Shown one piece after another: positions 32,092 through 33,140 of a DNA stretch of 33,140 bases. The number at the start of each line of letters is the position of its first letter. The first letter of the stretch is position 1. The DNA comes from Bacteroidota bacterium (GTDB lineage: Bacteria; Bacteroidota; Ignavibacteria; Kryptoniales; JAKASW01), in the NCBI GenBank assembly GCA_021845665.1, contig JAJZVO010000049.1, positions 1-33,140 of the forward strand, written 5' to 3'. The position numbers and the translations under genes were made by a program. Under the pieces are notes generated by a model. The model did no database searches. It was not told the DNA's origin and saw only the letters and a program-made list of their open reading frames with translations.

Positions 32092-32124
32092 TCTTCCTAC
32101 GGCTTTCTCATGAAAAGACAAGAT

Positions 32125-33140
32125 TCATTTCGTCAGCAACATCTTCTTAACCTGATTAATGCCGGGTGCAGTCAGTAGATAGAAGTAGACACCGCTGGCA
32201 AGACGAGAGCCGTCGAATGTTGCAGAGTGTACACCGGCACCCTGATGCTCATTCACGAGCGTTGCGACTTCCCTCCCCAGTATGTCGTAGACTCTCAAAG
32301 TCACTTGTCCAGCCTTAGGGACCTGATAGCGAATAGCCGTAGTGGGGTTGAAGGGATTCGTAAAGTTTCCGAGAGCCGCCTCGGCACTATCGTCCGCCAC
32401 GGGCAACATTTTCTCGGCATTCGCACCCATATCGGCATTAGGAGCATCACCACCGAAATTTACCATGACAAGTTCACCGAGGCGGGTCAGCTCGTCGTCA
32501 GGGTAACTCTCTTTCAACTGTGCAAAATATCCTCGCCCCTCCTCTGTATTCCCGAGGAGGTTCTGATGGATGTAAGCGAGGTTGAACAATGCGTGTCGCT
32601 GGATATCCTTGTCCTTGAAATTCTCCCTCAGTGTCAACAACGCCTTGACCGCTTCCTCAATTTGCCCCGCATCGAGAAGCGCGATGCTCTCCAGCTCCAG
32701 CGACCTTATGTACAACGCACCGGACTTGTCCAGCGTCGGCCGTATTTCTTTGTTCAGGTATTCAAGGAATCTGTTCGCGGAAACTATCCGGCCGGCTGCT
32801 GAAGTATCCGCTCCCCTGTAGCATTCCGCCAACTGCTCAAGTATATATGTCTTCTTGCGCTCGTTCTTTTCCTTCCAGAATTTCCGCGCGAACAACGGAA
32901 TAGCTTCATTGTGTTTCCCTTCGCTCATTTTGCTTATCGCCGCGGATAGCTCCGAATCGAAGAACGAAGTATCGCTTGAGACAACTTCGGTCTGTTTGCC
33001 GGACTTACCCGGAGTGCCGGTTTCCTGAGATGCGGACACCGAAGCGAGCGTCGTCATCGAAGCCGTGCGTCCGCTGTTCGGATCCCAGGTGAGGCCGGGA
33101 TATGCGGTAAAAGAGCCGCCGTTCTCGCTGCGCAGGTCCC
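32125..33140 (-). CDS. T9SS-secreted protein with C-terminal sorting domain, 5' end cut by window edge
   Basis: The minus-strand frame is open from the right edge to TGA-type termination at 32125 (about 338 codons visible); the Met at 33057 is internal, since coding sequence (NGGSFTAYPGLTWDPNSGRT) continues upstream of it. The visible part has helical, TPR-like segments (EAIPLFARKFWKEKNERKKTYILEQLAECYRG; HALFNLAYIHQNLLGNTEEGRGYFAQL). It ends in a type A type IX sorting domain of about 80 residues: FTNPFNPTTAIRYQVPKAG, VTLRVYDILGREVATLVNE, LASGVYFYLL and a Lys-rich end (VKKMLLTK). It is thus exported through the outer membrane and anchored or released. The role of the N-terminal part lies outside the window. 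Confidence 0.88.
   Translation of the reverse strand, partial: DLRSENGGSFTAYPGLTWDPNSGRTASMTTLASVSASQETGTPGKSGKQTEVVSSDTSFFDSELSAAISKMSEGKHNEAIPLFARKFWKEKNERKKTYILEQLAECYRGADTSAAGRIVSANRFLEYLNKEIRPTLDKSGALYIRSLELESIALLDAGQIEEAVKALLTLRENFKDKDIQRHALFNLAYIHQNLLGNTEEGRGYFAQLKESYPDDELTRLGELVMVNFGGDAPNADMGANAEKMLPVADDSAEAALGNFTNPFNPTTAIRYQVPKAGQVTLRVYDILGREVATLVNEHQGAGVHSATFDGSRLASGVYFYLLTAPGINQVKKMLLTK

Larger units (their letters stand above)
31523..32124. other. Intergenic region between T9SS protein and sugar-acid operon
   Basis: About 600 bp without an accepted gene. From right to left it holds a hairpin at 32075-32091 (AGCGCC-aagga-GGCGCT), a terminator-like hairpin at 32005-32025, the sugar-acid promoter and operators at 31811-31874, and a leader of about 317 nt with small stem-loops at 31616-31629 (ATACC/GGTAT) and 31566-31579 (CGGAT/ATCCG, TTCG loop on the minus strand). 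Confidence 0.65.

Overview
The window looks like a piece of a chromosome from an FCB-group bacterium, most likely Ignavibacteria or a close Bacteroidota/Chlorobi relative. The main support is a C-terminal type IX secretion sorting domain of the 'FNPFNPTT...VYDILGREVATLVN' style at the right edge. A full Bat (Bacteroides aerotolerance) operon and a carboxypeptidase-regulatory-domain TonB receptor agree with this. TTG start codons are unusually common. I see no rRNA, tRNA, CRISPR array, insertion sequence or phage gene. All calls come from reading the sequence; no database search was run.

Region 1 (1-9771) is an amino-sugar locus. On the minus strand a ROK-family repressor (2342-3571) is followed, with the receptor's ribosome-binding site overlapping the repressor's stop codon, by a TonB-dependent receptor cut off by the left edge. 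Divergent from these, a plus-strand operon encodes a CBM9-like protein, a sodium:solute symporter, an N-acylglucosamine 2-epimerase-family protein, GlcNAc-6-phosphate deacetylase (NagA) and glucosamine-6-phosphate deaminase (NagB). Together these would import an N-acetyl-hexosamine and send it to fructose-6-phosphate, but no sugar kinase is present and the ROK protein lacks the kinase Asp.

Region 2 (9896-14659) holds a small minus-strand group (SDR oxidoreductase, phosphoglycolate-phosphatase-like HAD, second HAD), a minus-strand lipoprotein, and a LacI-family regulator on the plus strand with its own promoter and operator-like palindromes.

Region 3 (14918-23333) is a compact plus-strand Bat operon of eight genes: MoxR ATPase, DUF58 protein, a small BatD-like membrane protein, BatA, BatB, BatC, BatD and BatE. 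Many neighbours overlap or nearly touch.

Region 4 (23500-31522) is for sugar acids. Mannonate dehydratase (plus strand) converges on a five-gene minus-strand operon: UroD/MtaA-like methyltransferase-family protein, hexuronate-type MFS transporter, IlvD/Edd sugar-acid dehydratase, FAH-family 2-keto-3-deoxy-aldonate dehydratase, and alpha-ketoglutaric semialdehyde dehydrogenase. The last three make up the lower Weimberg route from a pentonate to 2-oxoglutarate. Its promoter (31846-31874) is overlapped by a near-ideal LacI-type operator. The same arrangement occurs in front of the LacI gene 18 kb away, so I infer that this regulator controls the sugar-acid operon.

Region 5 (32125-33140) is the C-terminal part of a T9SS-secreted protein, cut by the right edge.
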